Shown here: one piece after another, positions 1-6,186 of the stretch
How the letters are laid out: each line of letters opens with the position of its first letter
How positions within the stretch are numbered: position 1 is the stretch's first letter
NCBI GenBank assembly: GCA_021735115.1
Contig: JAIPHQ010000042.1
Coordinates: 1 to 6,628, forward strand
DNA: 6,628 nt
Source of the DNA: Candidatus Omnitrophota bacterium
GTDB lineage: Bacteria > Omnitrophota > Koll11 > Duberdicusellales > 4484-171
Direction: 5' to 3'
Notes under the pieces: generated by a model
Database searches by the model: none
What the model was told of the DNA's origin: nothing
Seen by the model: only the letters and a program-made list of their open reading frames with translations
Made by a program: the position numbers and the translations under genes

Positions 1-90
1 GTTATGTATTCAATTCTTTTTGTCAATGCCACAGTACCTTTGATAAATCGTTACACAAGGCCTAAATCATTTGGCAAGAAGGAGAAGTAA
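1..90 (+). CDS. rnfD: RnfD C-terminal end (partial, 5' part outside window)
   Basis: The first 29 codons of the window are open and end in TAA at 88-90. The encoded tail reads VMYSILFVNATVPLINRYTR and then PKSFGKKEK. The segment PLINRYTRPKSFG matches the conserved end of RnfD/NqrB proteins (PLIDxYTRPxxFG): the exit of the last membrane helix followed by a short basic cytoplasmic tail. RnfD is the integral membrane subunit that carries a covalently bound FMN and forms part of the ion-translocation path of the Rnf complex. The FMN site itself lies outside the window. The stop codon shares its last base with the rnfG start (TAATG), which fits the usual D-G-E-A-B gene order. Identification rests on a short tail plus context but is consistent on both counts. 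Confidence 0.85.
   Translation, partial: VMYSILFVNATVPLINRYTRPKSFGKKEK
79..84 (+). promoter_or_regulatory. Strong Shine-Dalgarno for rnfG
   Basis: AAGGAG lies 5 bases before the rnfG ATG and inside the last codons of rnfD. It fixes the rnfG start at base 90 and shows that this genome uses canonical Shine-Dalgarno initiation for at least some genes. Confidence 0.8.
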
Positions 91-635
91 TGAAAGAAGT
101 AGTTAAAATATCTACTACCTTAACTTTAATCTGTTTGATTTGTGCTTTTTTACTAGCTTTAGCCTATAACGCAGCTGAAGGAAAAATAGCTTTAAATCAA
201 AAAAAGGCAATCCAAGAATCTATAAATGTTTTAGCTCCCCAGGCAACAAAACAGAAAAAAATTAAAATCGATAACAAAGATTTATGGGAGCTTTATCAAG
301 ACGATGATTTAATCGGCTATGCGGTTATCGCTACTGGCCAAGGCTATGGTGGTGAAATTAAAATGATGGCGGTTGTCGATACTAATTTAAAACAAATTAA
401 AGGAATTGAAATAATTGAATCTAATGAGACTCCCGGTTTAGGTTCAAAAATTCAAGAAAAAGATTTTAAGAACCAATTCAAAAATCTTAAAGTCATAAAG
501 CCAATTGAATATACAAAAGAAAAACCAACTAAACCTAATCAAATTCAAGCAATAACTGGGGCAACAATATCATCAAAATCCGTAGTAAAGATACTAAACA
601 AAGAAATAGAGGAATTAAGAGATAAAATAAAATGA
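90..635 (+). CDS. rnfG: RnfG, FMN-carrying subunit of the Rnf electron transport complex
   Basis: RnfG is a membrane-anchored flavoprotein subunit of the Rnf complex (ferredoxin:NAD+ oxidoreductase). Its single N-terminal helix lies at about residues 8-27, and the rest (about 30-181) is the FMN-binding domain on the extracytoplasmic face. Visible signatures are GYGG near 85-88, the conserved ETPGLGSKI at 113-121, and ITGAT at 155-159. The last matches the S(T)GAT flavinylation motif, making Thr159 the expected site of phosphoester-linked FMN. That attachment needs an ApbE flavin transferase, which is not in this window. The length of 181 residues is usual for compact RnfG proteins. The start is set by an AAGGAG 5 bases upstream and a TAATG overlap with rnfD. 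The stop overlaps the rnfE start (ATGA), so translation is probably coupled. Nothing is missing from the family motifs I can see. Confidence 0.96.
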   Translation: MKEVVKISTTLTLICLICAFLLALAYNAAEGKIALNQKKAIQESINVLAPQATKQKKIKIDNKDLWELYQDDDLIGYAVIATGQGYGGEIKMMAVVDTNLKQIKGIEIIESNETPGLGSKIQEKDFKNQFKNLKVIKPIEYTKEKPTKPNQIQAITGATISSKSVVKILNKEIEELRDKIK

Positions 636-1222
636 AAAAAGAAAAAATTTTAAAAGGCCTTTGGCAGCAAAATCCTATTTTTCGTCAATTATTAGGTATG
701 TGTCCTACCTTAGCTGTCACCACTACTGCTGAGAATGGATTAGCTATGGGATTGGCAGTAATCTTTGTGCTTATCTTTTCAGAACTTGCTGTAAGCTCTA
801 TAAAAAAGATTGTGCCCCATCAAGTTAGAATCGCAGTTTATACTGTATTAATTGCAACTTTTGTAACTATCGTAGACCTTTTCTTAAAAGCACAATTTCC
901 TCAAATAAGTAAGAACTTAGGCCCCTACGTACCTTTAATTATTGTAAATTGCATAATATTAGGAAGGTGCGAAGCTTTTGCTTCTAAAAACAAACTATCC
1001 GACTCTCTTTTAGATGCTTTGGGAATGGGAGTTGGTTTTTGTTGGGGGCTTTTAATCTTAGGTTCTATACGTGAGCTTTTAGGAGCAGGTAATATCTTTG
1101 GTTTTAGGTTAATGCCAGCTGGCTTTAATCCGCTAGTAGTTATGATTCTTCCTGCCGGAGCTTTTTTGGTGTTAGGTTTTCTGGTAGCTATAATGAACCG
1201 AGTTGAACAATGGAAAAGTTAA
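632..1222 (+). CDS. rnfE: RnfE, integral membrane subunit of the Rnf complex
   Basis: RnfE is a six-helix membrane subunit, paired in the complex with its inverted-topology homologue RnfA. The N-terminal NPIFRQLLGMCPTLAVT (14-30) and the later PLIIVNCIILGR (101-112) are family signatures. Cys24 and Cys107 in them correspond to the cysteines that bind an iron centre between the RnfA and RnfE (NqrD and NqrE) half-channels. GSIRELLGAG at 144-153 is another strongly conserved stretch. Hydrophobic segments lie roughly at 15-32, 36-57, 67-86, 98-112, 127-147 and 167-190. The length of 196 residues is typical. The ATG overlaps the rnfG stop by four bases, with only a weak purine stretch (AAGAGA) upstream, so translational coupling is likely. 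The gene overlaps rnfA by 13 bases. Confidence 0.96.
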   Translation: MKKEKILKGLWQQNPIFRQLLGMCPTLAVTTTAENGLAMGLAVIFVLIFSELAVSSIKKIVPHQVRIAVYTVLIATFVTIVDLFLKAQFPQISKNLGPYVPLIIVNCIILGRCEAFASKNKLSDSLLDALGMGVGFCWGLLILGSIRELLGAGNIFGFRLMPAGFNPLVVMILPAGAFLVLGFLVAIMNRVEQWKS

Positions 1223-1791
1223 TTTTAATTTTTATCTCAACGATACTAATCAATAATGTTGTCTTGAGTTATTTTTTAGGGATTTGCCCTTTTCTTGGCG
1301 TATCCGGCAAAATGGAATCTGCTCTTGGGATGGGCATGGCAGTGACTTTTGTAATGACTTTGGCGACTTCGATTAGTTGGTTGATCTATTATTTAGTATT
1401 AAAAAGATTTGGATTACTATTTTTAGAGTATATAGTTTTTATCTTAGTTATTGCCTCATTGGTCCAAATAGTTGAGATGTTTATCCGAAAATATTCAACT
1501 AATCTTTATCAATCTCTAGGTATATATCTGCCCTTAATTACCAGTAATTGCGCAATTTTAGGAGTAGCCCTTTTTATGGTTGTCAAAGATTATTCTTTTT
1601 TAGAAGCAGTAGTCTTTGGTTTCTCAGGCGGACTAGGTTTTTGTTTAGTTATCGTGATTATGGCTGGCATTAGAGAGGAATTAGAGTTTGCTAACATTCC
1701 TAAAATTTTTAAAGGGGCGCCTCTTACTTTGATTACTGCAGGAATTTTGGCTTTAATCTTTATGGGTTTTTCTGGATTAGGAGGAAGTTAA
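1210..1791 (+). CDS. rnfA: RnfA, integral membrane subunit of the Rnf complex
   Basis: RnfA is the partner of RnfE, with six membrane helices in the opposite orientation (roughly 3-23, 38-62, 70-90, 103-124, 129-152 and 172-191). The signatures INNVVLSYFLGICPFLGVS (14-32) and PLITSNCAILGVAL (108-121) place Cys26 and Cys114 at the positions that share an iron centre with RnfE. GIREELEFANIPKIFKGAPL (153-172) followed by ITAGILALIFMGFSGL is close to the family consensus. The length of 193 residues is standard. The start lies inside the last codons of rnfE (13-base overlap) without a good Shine-Dalgarno, so re-initiation after rnfE is probable. The stop and the rnfB start share one base (TAATG). 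Confidence 0.97.
   Translation: MEKLILIFISTILINNVVLSYFLGICPFLGVSGKMESALGMGMAVTFVMTLATSISWLIYYLVLKRFGLLFLEYIVFILVIASLVQIVEMFIRKYSTNLYQSLGIYLPLITSNCAILGVALFMVVKDYSFLEAVVFGFSGGLGFCLVIVIMAGIREELEFANIPKIFKGAPLTLITAGILALIFMGFSGLGGS
1779..1784 (+). promoter_or_regulatory. Strong Shine-Dalgarno for rnfB
   Basis: A perfect AGGAGG lies 6 bases before the rnfB ATG, inside the end of rnfA. It decides the rnfB start at 1791 and, with the rnfG site, contrasts with the absent Shine-Dalgarno sequences in front of rseC, hflK and the ftsH-like gene. Confidence 0.85.
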
Positions 1792-2594
1792 TGGGTAAGG
1801 TAATTTCTGCAACTATAATTTTTGGATTAATCGGCCTGGCTTTTTCTTTACTCTTAGCTTTTTTAAACCGGAAGCTAAAAGTATCAGAAAACCCTATGGT
1901 AAAAAAAATATTAGATATATTACCAGGCCTAAATTGTGGAGCCTGTGGGTTTAGTAGCTGCAAAGCATATGCCCAAGCCATAGTAAAAGATCCAAGTAAA
2001 ATAAAAAGTTGCCGGCCGGGAGGAAGCCAAGTAGATGAAAAAATAGCAAAAACGCTTGGTAAAGATGAAAATATTAAGCAACAAAAAAAAATGATGGTTG
2101 TCTGTGCTTGTGGCGCCGAAGCAAAAGATAAAAAATCAACCCATCACTATCATGGTTTAGAAAATTGCCAATCAGCTCATATTGTGGGAGGAGCTATTGA
2201 TTGTGTTTACGGATGTCTGGGCTTTGGCGACTGCCAGGAAGTTTGCCCGGCCAATGCAATAACCATTAAGGATAAAAAAGTTTATATTGATCAGAAAAAA
2301 TGTTTTCTCTGCGGCAAATGCATAAAAGCTTGCCCCCGTAATCTTTTTAAAATGATCCCCAGCCAAGAACTAGGAAATTATTTTATTGCCTGCAATAATA
2401 AGGACCGGCTTAAAGAGGTAAAGGATGTCTGCAACCGAGGTTGTATAGCTTGCGGGATATGCACAAAACCCGAAGATTCGCCTTATGAATTAGTTGATAA
2501 TTTATCTCAAATAAATTATAAAAAGATTATAAATAAAAAATCTTTAGAAGAAGGTAAAAACAAATGCCCAACAAACTGCATTGATTCTTTTTAA
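1791..2594 (+). CDS. rnfB: RnfB, multi-cluster ferredoxin-type subunit of the Rnf complex
   Basis: RnfB takes electrons from soluble ferredoxin and passes them into the Rnf complex. An N-terminal helix (about 5-25) anchors it. Next comes the 4Fe-4S domain with LPGLNCGACGFSSCKAYAQA (44-63) and Cys74, so C49, C52, C57 and C74 are the expected ligands. A linker with C105, C107 and C126 leads to the first ferredoxin pair: C138, C142, C148, C152-Pro, then C171, C174, C177, C181-Pro. A further cysteine region follows with C201, C214, C218, C221, C224, C259-Pro and C263. In this last region the usual CxxCxxCxxxCP pair is reduced to three cysteines of the first motif plus the final Cys-Pro of the second, enough for one cluster instead of two. 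The 267-residue length is ordinary for RnfB with a C-terminal extension. The start is fixed by AGGAGG 6 bases upstream and overlap with rnfA. Confidence 0.96.
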   Translation: MGKVISATIIFGLIGLAFSLLLAFLNRKLKVSENPMVKKILDILPGLNCGACGFSSCKAYAQAIVKDPSKIKSCRPGGSQVDEKIAKTLGKDENIKQQKKMMVVCACGAEAKDKKSTHHYHGLENCQSAHIVGGAIDCVYGCLGFGDCQEVCPANAITIKDKKVYIDQKKCFLCGKCIKACPRNLFKMIPSQELGNYFIACNNKDRLKEVKDVCNRGCIACGICTKPEDSPYELVDNLSQINYKKIINKKSLEEGKNKCPTNCIDSF

Positions 2595-2596
2595 AT

Positions 2597-2998
2597 ATGC
2601 ACAAAGAAGTTGCTAGAGTCAAAAAGGTAACTGAAGGCAAAATTTTTATACAGGTTGATAAAAAAGCAATGTGTGGTTGTTGTCGAATTGCTTCAGTTTG
2701 TGACAAAAATCAAGGCATTTTTGAATTTCCTAATAATAATTCAGATTTAAGTGAAGGCGACAAGATAGAGGTCGGCGTTGAAACCCACAAGGCAATTTCT
2801 GCAATTTCTATAATGTTTATTCTTCCTCTTACCATTTTTGTAATAACCTTAGTTTTATTGCAAAACAAAAAAGAATTGACAAGCTTTTTACTTGCTTTAT
2901 CAGCCATGTTTATTTATTATGGAGTAGTAAAGATTTTTATAAAAAATACAAAACAATTTGATATAAAATTTTTAAGGCAGATTAACGATGAAAACTAA
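2597..2998 (+). CDS. rseC: RseC/MucC-family membrane protein, probable Rnf partner
   Basis: This small protein (133 residues) has the RseC layout: a cytoplasmic N-terminal domain with a cysteine motif, then two membrane helices at about 67-88 and 94-114 with a basic tail. The motif is CGCC followed by five residues and Cys (C26, C28, C29, C35), matching the family pattern CxxCx5C (C26, C29, C35) with one extra cysteine at 28. SEGDKIEVGVE at 52-62 is the typical beta-rich 'GD.V.V' segment. In E. coli RseC modulates sigma-E and, together with the Rsx (Rnf) complex, helps reduce SoxR. The exact biochemistry is not settled. Here it begins 2 bases after the rnfB stop, so a role in assembly, redox tuning or cluster delivery for Rnf is more likely than sigma-E control (inference). 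No Shine-Dalgarno is visible, so expression probably depends on coupling to rnfB. It overlaps purN by 11 bases. Confidence 0.85.
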   Translation: MHKEVARVKKVTEGKIFIQVDKKAMCGCCRIASVCDKNQGIFEFPNNNSDLSEGDKIEVGVETHKAISAISIMFILPLTIFVITLVLLQNKKELTSFLLALSAMFIYYGVVKIFIKNTKQFDIKFLRQINDEN

Positions 2999-3599
2999 AA
3001 CTAATCTCGCGATTTTAGCTTCAGGCAATGGCAGTAATTTTGAAGCAATAATAAAAGCCATTAAAAATGGCTCTTTGGATGTAGACCACACTATCTTAAT
3101 TACCGATAAAAAAAATTCTTTTGTACGTAAAAGGGCAAAAAGATATCAAATAAAAGATATCTTTGCTGATCCAAAAAAATTTCAAAAAAGAAAAGATTTT
3201 GATAAACAATTAATTCAGATTTTAAGCGAAGAAAAAATAAATATAATTGCACTAGCTGGATATATGAGGATATTGTCTTCTTTTTTTGTTGAGCATTTCA
3301 AAAATAAAATTTTAAATATCCATCCATCTCTATTACCTAGTTTTGCGGGGGATAATGCAATTGCCGATGCCTATAATTACGGCGTAAAAATTACAGGAAT
3401 CACAGTTCATTTTGTCAGCAAAAAAGTTGACCAGGGGCCGATTATTGCCCAAACCGTAATTCCTATAGAAAACAATATGCAGTTAAATGAATTGGAAGAA
3501 AAAATTCACAAAGCAGAACACAAGCTTTATCCTAAAGCAATAAAAATGTTTTTAGAAGGCAGACTAAAGATTTCAGGCCGTCATGTTAAAGTTATCTAA
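2988..3599 (+). CDS. purN: Phosphoribosylglycinamide formyltransferase (GAR transformylase)
   Basis: PurN transfers a formyl group from 10-formyltetrahydrofolate to glycinamide ribonucleotide, the third step of de novo purine synthesis, in the cytoplasm. The phosphate-binding loop LASGNGSNFEAII lies at 10-22. LAGYMRILS (89-97) leads into the catalytic ILNIHPSLLPSFAG (108-121), with Asn110 and His112. ITVHFVSKKVDQGPIIAQ (138-155) carries the third catalytic residue, Asp148. These match Asn106, His108 and Asp144 of the E. coli enzyme. The C-terminal HKAEHKLYPKAI is also family-typical. The 203-residue length is normal, so the enzyme should be active. The start overlaps the rseC end by 11 bases, with AAGG (2974-2977) ten bases upstream. 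It is last in the rnf operon. I see no functional link to Rnf other than co-transcription. Confidence 0.96.
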   Translation: MKTKTNLAILASGNGSNFEAIIKAIKNGSLDVDHTILITDKKNSFVRKRAKRYQIKDIFADPKKFQKRKDFDKQLIQILSEEKINIIALAGYMRILSSFFVEHFKNKILNIHPSLLPSFAGDNAIADAYNYGVKITGITVHFVSKKVDQGPIIAQTVIPIENNMQLNELEEKIHKAEHKLYPKAIKMFLEGRLKISGRHVKVI

Positions 3600-3605
3600 A
3601 CGATT

Positions 3606-4406
3606 TTAATCAAATAGTGCAGATTGGGTAAAAATACTTTTTTTGCCTGAAGAATTAGCAATTTCAATCTCAATAATTTCTTTCGGCCGGCCGTAGATTT
3701 TTAGATACTTTTTAATTATCTCTTTTGTTTTGTTAAAAGACTCCGGGATATTTTTATTTTCTTTATCTATCTCAATATCAAAAACTATTCCTAACTTACC
3801 TTTTTGATAATAAGATTGAATCCGTTTTATTGTTGCTCTATCAGAGTAAGAAATAAAAACATTCTTTAACTCTTGACGGATTAAATACCCTATGAAATCT
3901 CCAATATTGATGTTGTATTGGACGATGTGGCTACCCTCATTGTCACCTAAAGTTTCTTTGTTTTCAAAAGAAACAAAAACCATCCTTTGGTTGAATTGTT
4001 CTAAAGATATCAGGCCCATCTGGAATTTTATTAAATCTGGTACAAAGCCAATCCGGTAAAAATCAATACCCTTATCTTTTATGTCTGAGACAACAAAACA
4101 ATAAAACTTAGGCGGATTGTCCATATTTAAAAAAGCCCGTTTTAAGGTAAGAAAAATCTGACGAGTTTTTTTAGAAAAATCAGCCGTGGGTTTTCCAGTT
4201 TTATCTAAAATCTTATCTAGGGGAACGTGCACCCACAAGGCTTCTCCAACCAACCAAGCATTAACTACTATATCAAACTCTTCTTGGCAAAGTCTTTCTA
4301 TAACTTGTTCAATATTTTTTTGAGAATAGGTAGAGGTGGTTGTGCAGGCTATAGCTAAAGCTATAAAAATACTAGCTAGAACTATCTTGAGCTCTTTCTT
4401 TACCAT
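3606..4406 (-). CDS. Predicted lipoprotein of unknown function, downstream of the FtsH-like protease
   Basis: I do not recognise this protein. With the chosen ATG (4406) it has 266 residues and a textbook lipoprotein signal: MVKKELK, a hydrophobic stretch 8-20, and LAIA followed by Cys21. The residue after the cysteine is Thr, not Asp, so by the enterobacterial sorting rule it would go to the outer membrane, if that rule applies here. The mature part is soluble, mixed alpha/beta in appearance, and notable for WLVGEALWVHVPL (51-63), an aromatic stretch near 100-120, GKLGIVFDIEID (203-214) and a Lys-rich helix followed by YGRPKEIIEIEIA near the C-terminus. An upstream in-frame ATG pair (4436) would add ten residues. 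I prefer 4406 because it gives the better signal peptide. No good Shine-Dalgarno precedes it. The 5' end overlaps the ftsH-like gene by 35 bases in another frame, implying coupled expression and perhaps a shared role. Confidence 0.75.
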   Translation of the reverse strand: MVKKELKIVLASIFIALAIACTTTSTYSQKNIEQVIERLCQEEFDIVVNAWLVGEALWVHVPLDKILDKTGKPTADFSKKTRQIFLTLKRAFLNMDNPPKFYCFVVSDIKDKGIDFYRIGFVPDLIKFQMGLISLEQFNQRMVFVSFENKETLGDNEGSHIVQYNINIGDFIGYLIRQELKNVFISYSDRATIKRIQSYYQKGKLGIVFDIEIDKENKNIPESFNKTKEIIKKYLKIYGRPKEIIEIEIANSSGKKSIFTQSALFD

Positions 4407-6045
4407 ATTTTTTAAATATATCAACAATTTCATCATATTCGAGCTCTTCTTTCTTTAGCAATTCTTGGGCAAAATGTTCAAATAATTCTTTTTCACCGCC
4501 TAAAACATCCTGAACTTCTTTAAGGCAGTCACTTAAAATTTTTTGTACATCTTGGTCTAATCTTTCTTTTATTTTTCCGGAGGCATTAAATGTATTTTGG
4601 CCGTAAGGATTCATATTTTTAAAGTTACCAATTATACCCGATGACCCCATGCCCCACATATAAACCATTTTTTGTGCTGTTTCTAAAGCACTTTTAAAAT
4701 CACCTGAGACTCCAGCACCAGTTGTACCAAACTTTAAATTTTCTGCAGCATAACTTGCCAAAGAAACTTTAATCTCAGATAAGAAAAAGTCTTTCATCGG
4801 AATATGAATTTCTTCACGGGGGACCGGATGGGCATAACCTAAAAATCCGCGTCGGGGGATGATTGTTGCTTTTACCACATCAGTTGTAGGGTGGAGAAGA
4901 TAAGCTATTATTGCATGGCCGGCCTCATGGTAAGCAGTCCAAACCTTTTCTTTTTCGCTAAGTTGTAAACCAGATTTTAGGCCGAATAAAACTCGATCAT
5001 AAGCCTCTGATATGTCTTTGATAGTAATTAGTTCACGTTTATTTCGTACTGCCACCAAAGAGGCTTCTCTGATCATATTTGCAATATCTGCCGGTGAAAA
5101 AAATACTGTTTTTCTTGCTAAAACTCCGGGATTTAATTTAGGGTCATAACCAACTTTATCTAGGTAATATCTTATAATTTCTTTTCTATCTTCTAAATTA
5201 GGATATTCTACATAAATCTTACGGTCAAAACGCCCGGCTCTCATCAAAGCCGGATCAAATTCTGCTTCAGAAATATTGGTAGCAGCAATAATTACAATAT
5301 TATTTTCGGTTTGACGCAAGCCATCTAATTCAGTAAGCAGTTGGTTGATGGTAGCGTTATGAGAGATGCCGGCTCCCATTCCACTTACCCCAACTCGTTT
5401 ACGGGCAATAGTATCAATTTCATCAATAAAGACAAGGCAGCCGCCATGAAGATCAGCTAATACCCTAGCTTCTTTAAATAAACTTTTAATCTTAGCAGTT
5501 CCAGTCCCAACAAACATTCCTACAAATTCACTACCAGTTGCAGAAAGAAAAGGAAGGCCAGTTTCGGTAGCAATAGCTTTAGCTAAATAGGTTTTTCCAC
5601 AGCCAGGCGGGCCAATCATCATAATTCCTTTTATGATTTTACCGCCTATTTGTTTTATTTGGGCTCTATCTTTAAGAAGTTTTATAACTTCTAAAACTTC
5701 TCCTTTTACATGTTTCATCCCTATTACATCAGACCATTTTACATTCACCTGTTCTGGTTTTATTCTTTTTTGGCCAATTTTGTTCATTCCACCGCCAAAC
5801 ATAAACCAGTAGTGAAAACCCATATAAATACTTGCAAAAACAAAGGCAGTAATTACGCTTAAGAAGAGTTGGAGGGGAATCCCAGCTAAGGTCATTTTCC
5901 GGTAGAAGGCTTCTAAGGTGAGAAAATGTTTAATGCCTACCACAACAAGAAGGATAACTATTACAAAGACGACTAGAGCTACCGATATAAGTAGTATTTT
6001 AATCCAGTGAAGCTTGAGTAATTTTTTTAATCTATTTAAATCCAT
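4372..6045 (-). CDS. ftsH: FtsH-like membrane AAA+ zinc metalloprotease, short extracytoplasmic loop
   Basis: FtsH proteases are hexameric, extract membrane or soluble proteins with ATP, and degrade them in the cytoplasm. Two helices (about 15-37 and 59-82) anchor this one. The AAA module has Walker A GPPGCGKT (145-152), Walker B CLVFIDEID (203-211) and the second region of homology AATN...DPALMRAGRFDRK (254-276) with arginine fingers near 269 and 272. The protease domain has HEAGH (373-377: zinc ligands His373 and His377, catalytic Glu374) and Asp449 in VSGDF as the probable third ligand, so it should be active. At 557 residues it is shorter than usual FtsH (about 600-650), because the loop between the helices is only about 20 residues. 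Several conserved positions differ (FVGMFVGTGTAKIKSLF instead of FVEMFVGVGASRVRDLF; ASYAAEN instead of LGGRAAEE), suggesting a divergent paralogue. It faces hflK across 150 bases and overlaps the lipoprotein gene downstream. Confidence 0.92.
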   Translation of the reverse strand: MDLNRLKKLLKLHWIKILLISVALVVFVIVILLVVVGIKHFLTLEAFYRKMTLAGIPLQLFLSVITAFVFASIYMGFHYWFMFGGGMNKIGQKRIKPEQVNVKWSDVIGMKHVKGEVLEVIKLLKDRAQIKQIGGKIIKGIMMIGPPGCGKTYLAKAIATETGLPFLSATGSEFVGMFVGTGTAKIKSLFKEARVLADLHGGCLVFIDEIDTIARKRVGVSGMGAGISHNATINQLLTELDGLRQTENNIVIIAATNISEAEFDPALMRAGRFDRKIYVEYPNLEDRKEIIRYYLDKVGYDPKLNPGVLARKTVFFSPADIANMIREASLVAVRNKRELITIKDISEAYDRVLFGLKSGLQLSEKEKVWTAYHEAGHAIIAYLLHPTTDVVKATIIPRRGFLGYAHPVPREEIHIPMKDFFLSEIKVSLASYAAENLKFGTTGAGVSGDFKSALETAQKMVYMWGMGSSGIIGNFKNMNPYGQNTFNASGKIKERLDQDVQKILSDCLKEVQDVLGGEKELFEHFAQELLKKEELEYDEIVDIFKKYGKERAQDSSS

Positions 6046-6055
6046 AATTAAAATA

Positions 6056-6084
6056 ACGATAACACAAATTCACCATTTTGTCTA
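6056..6084 (-). promoter_or_regulatory. Candidate sigma-70-type promoter for the ftsH-like gene
   Basis: On the minus strand, TAGACA (6084-6079, one mismatch to TTGACA) is followed after 17 bases by TATCGT (6061-6056, two mismatches to TATAAT), which is preceded by TG one base earlier (extended -10). Transcription would start near 6049, only about four bases before the ATG at 6045. No Shine-Dalgarno precedes that ATG. Motif matching in AT-rich DNA is prone to chance hits, so this is tentative. Confidence 0.35.
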
Positions 6085-6158
6085 TATAAATAGAGGAAAA
6101 GAGGTTAAATATATCTTTGGACACCCTTTATTCTGATAGCTGACCGCGAATAAATGGC

Positions 6159-6186
6159 TTGCTAAAAGAATTATCTATGGTAAAAT
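6159..6186 (+). promoter_or_regulatory. Candidate extended -10 promoter for hflK
   Basis: TTGCTA (6159-6164) is followed after 16 bases by TAAAAT (6181-6186, one mismatch to TATAAT), with TGG directly before it forming an extended -10. Transcription would begin around 6192-6194, two to four bases before the hflK ATG at 6196. The absence of a Shine-Dalgarno agrees with a leaderless or near-leaderless message. The rest of the 150-base intergenic region (6046-6195) shows no other convincing element. Confidence 0.4.

Noticed and set aside
545..566. Possible defect in the RnfG flavin-binding motif (ITGATIS)
   Set aside because: The acceptor threonine is the last residue of S(T)GAT, which is present as TGAT (156-159). 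The following Ile-Ser is within normal variation.
653..662. Palindrome AAAGGCCTTT shortly after the rnfE start
   Set aside because: It falls inside the rnfE reading frame, is short, and has no second copy or hairpin loop suggesting an operator.
1760..1981. Minus-strand open frame opposite rnfA/rnfB
   Set aside because: It is the complement of well-identified coding sequence and spans the rnfA/rnfB junction. No supporting start signal or recognisable protein.
2172..2366. Minus-strand open frame opposite rnfB
   Set aside because: It is a shadow of the ferredoxin region of rnfB with no features of its own. The same applies to the minus-strand frame at 2710-2907 opposite rseC.
3138..3164. Direct repeat AAAAGATATC and 12-base palindrome AAAGATATCTTT
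   Set aside because: Both lie within purN coding sequence in a Lys/Ile-rich stretch where low-complexity A/T codons make such matches likely by chance.
3684..3693. GC-rich palindrome CGGCCGGCCG in AT-rich DNA
   Set aside because: It encodes the Gly-Arg-Pro of the lipoprotein C-terminal region in frame and is a single occurrence, so no regulatory role can be supported.
4407..4436. Upstream ATG pair as the start of the lipoprotein gene
   Set aside because: It would put ten extra residues before an otherwise ideal lipoprotein signal peptide. The ATG at 4406 gives a cysteine at position 21, typical for the class. A purine-rich stretch before 4436 keeps the alternative possible.
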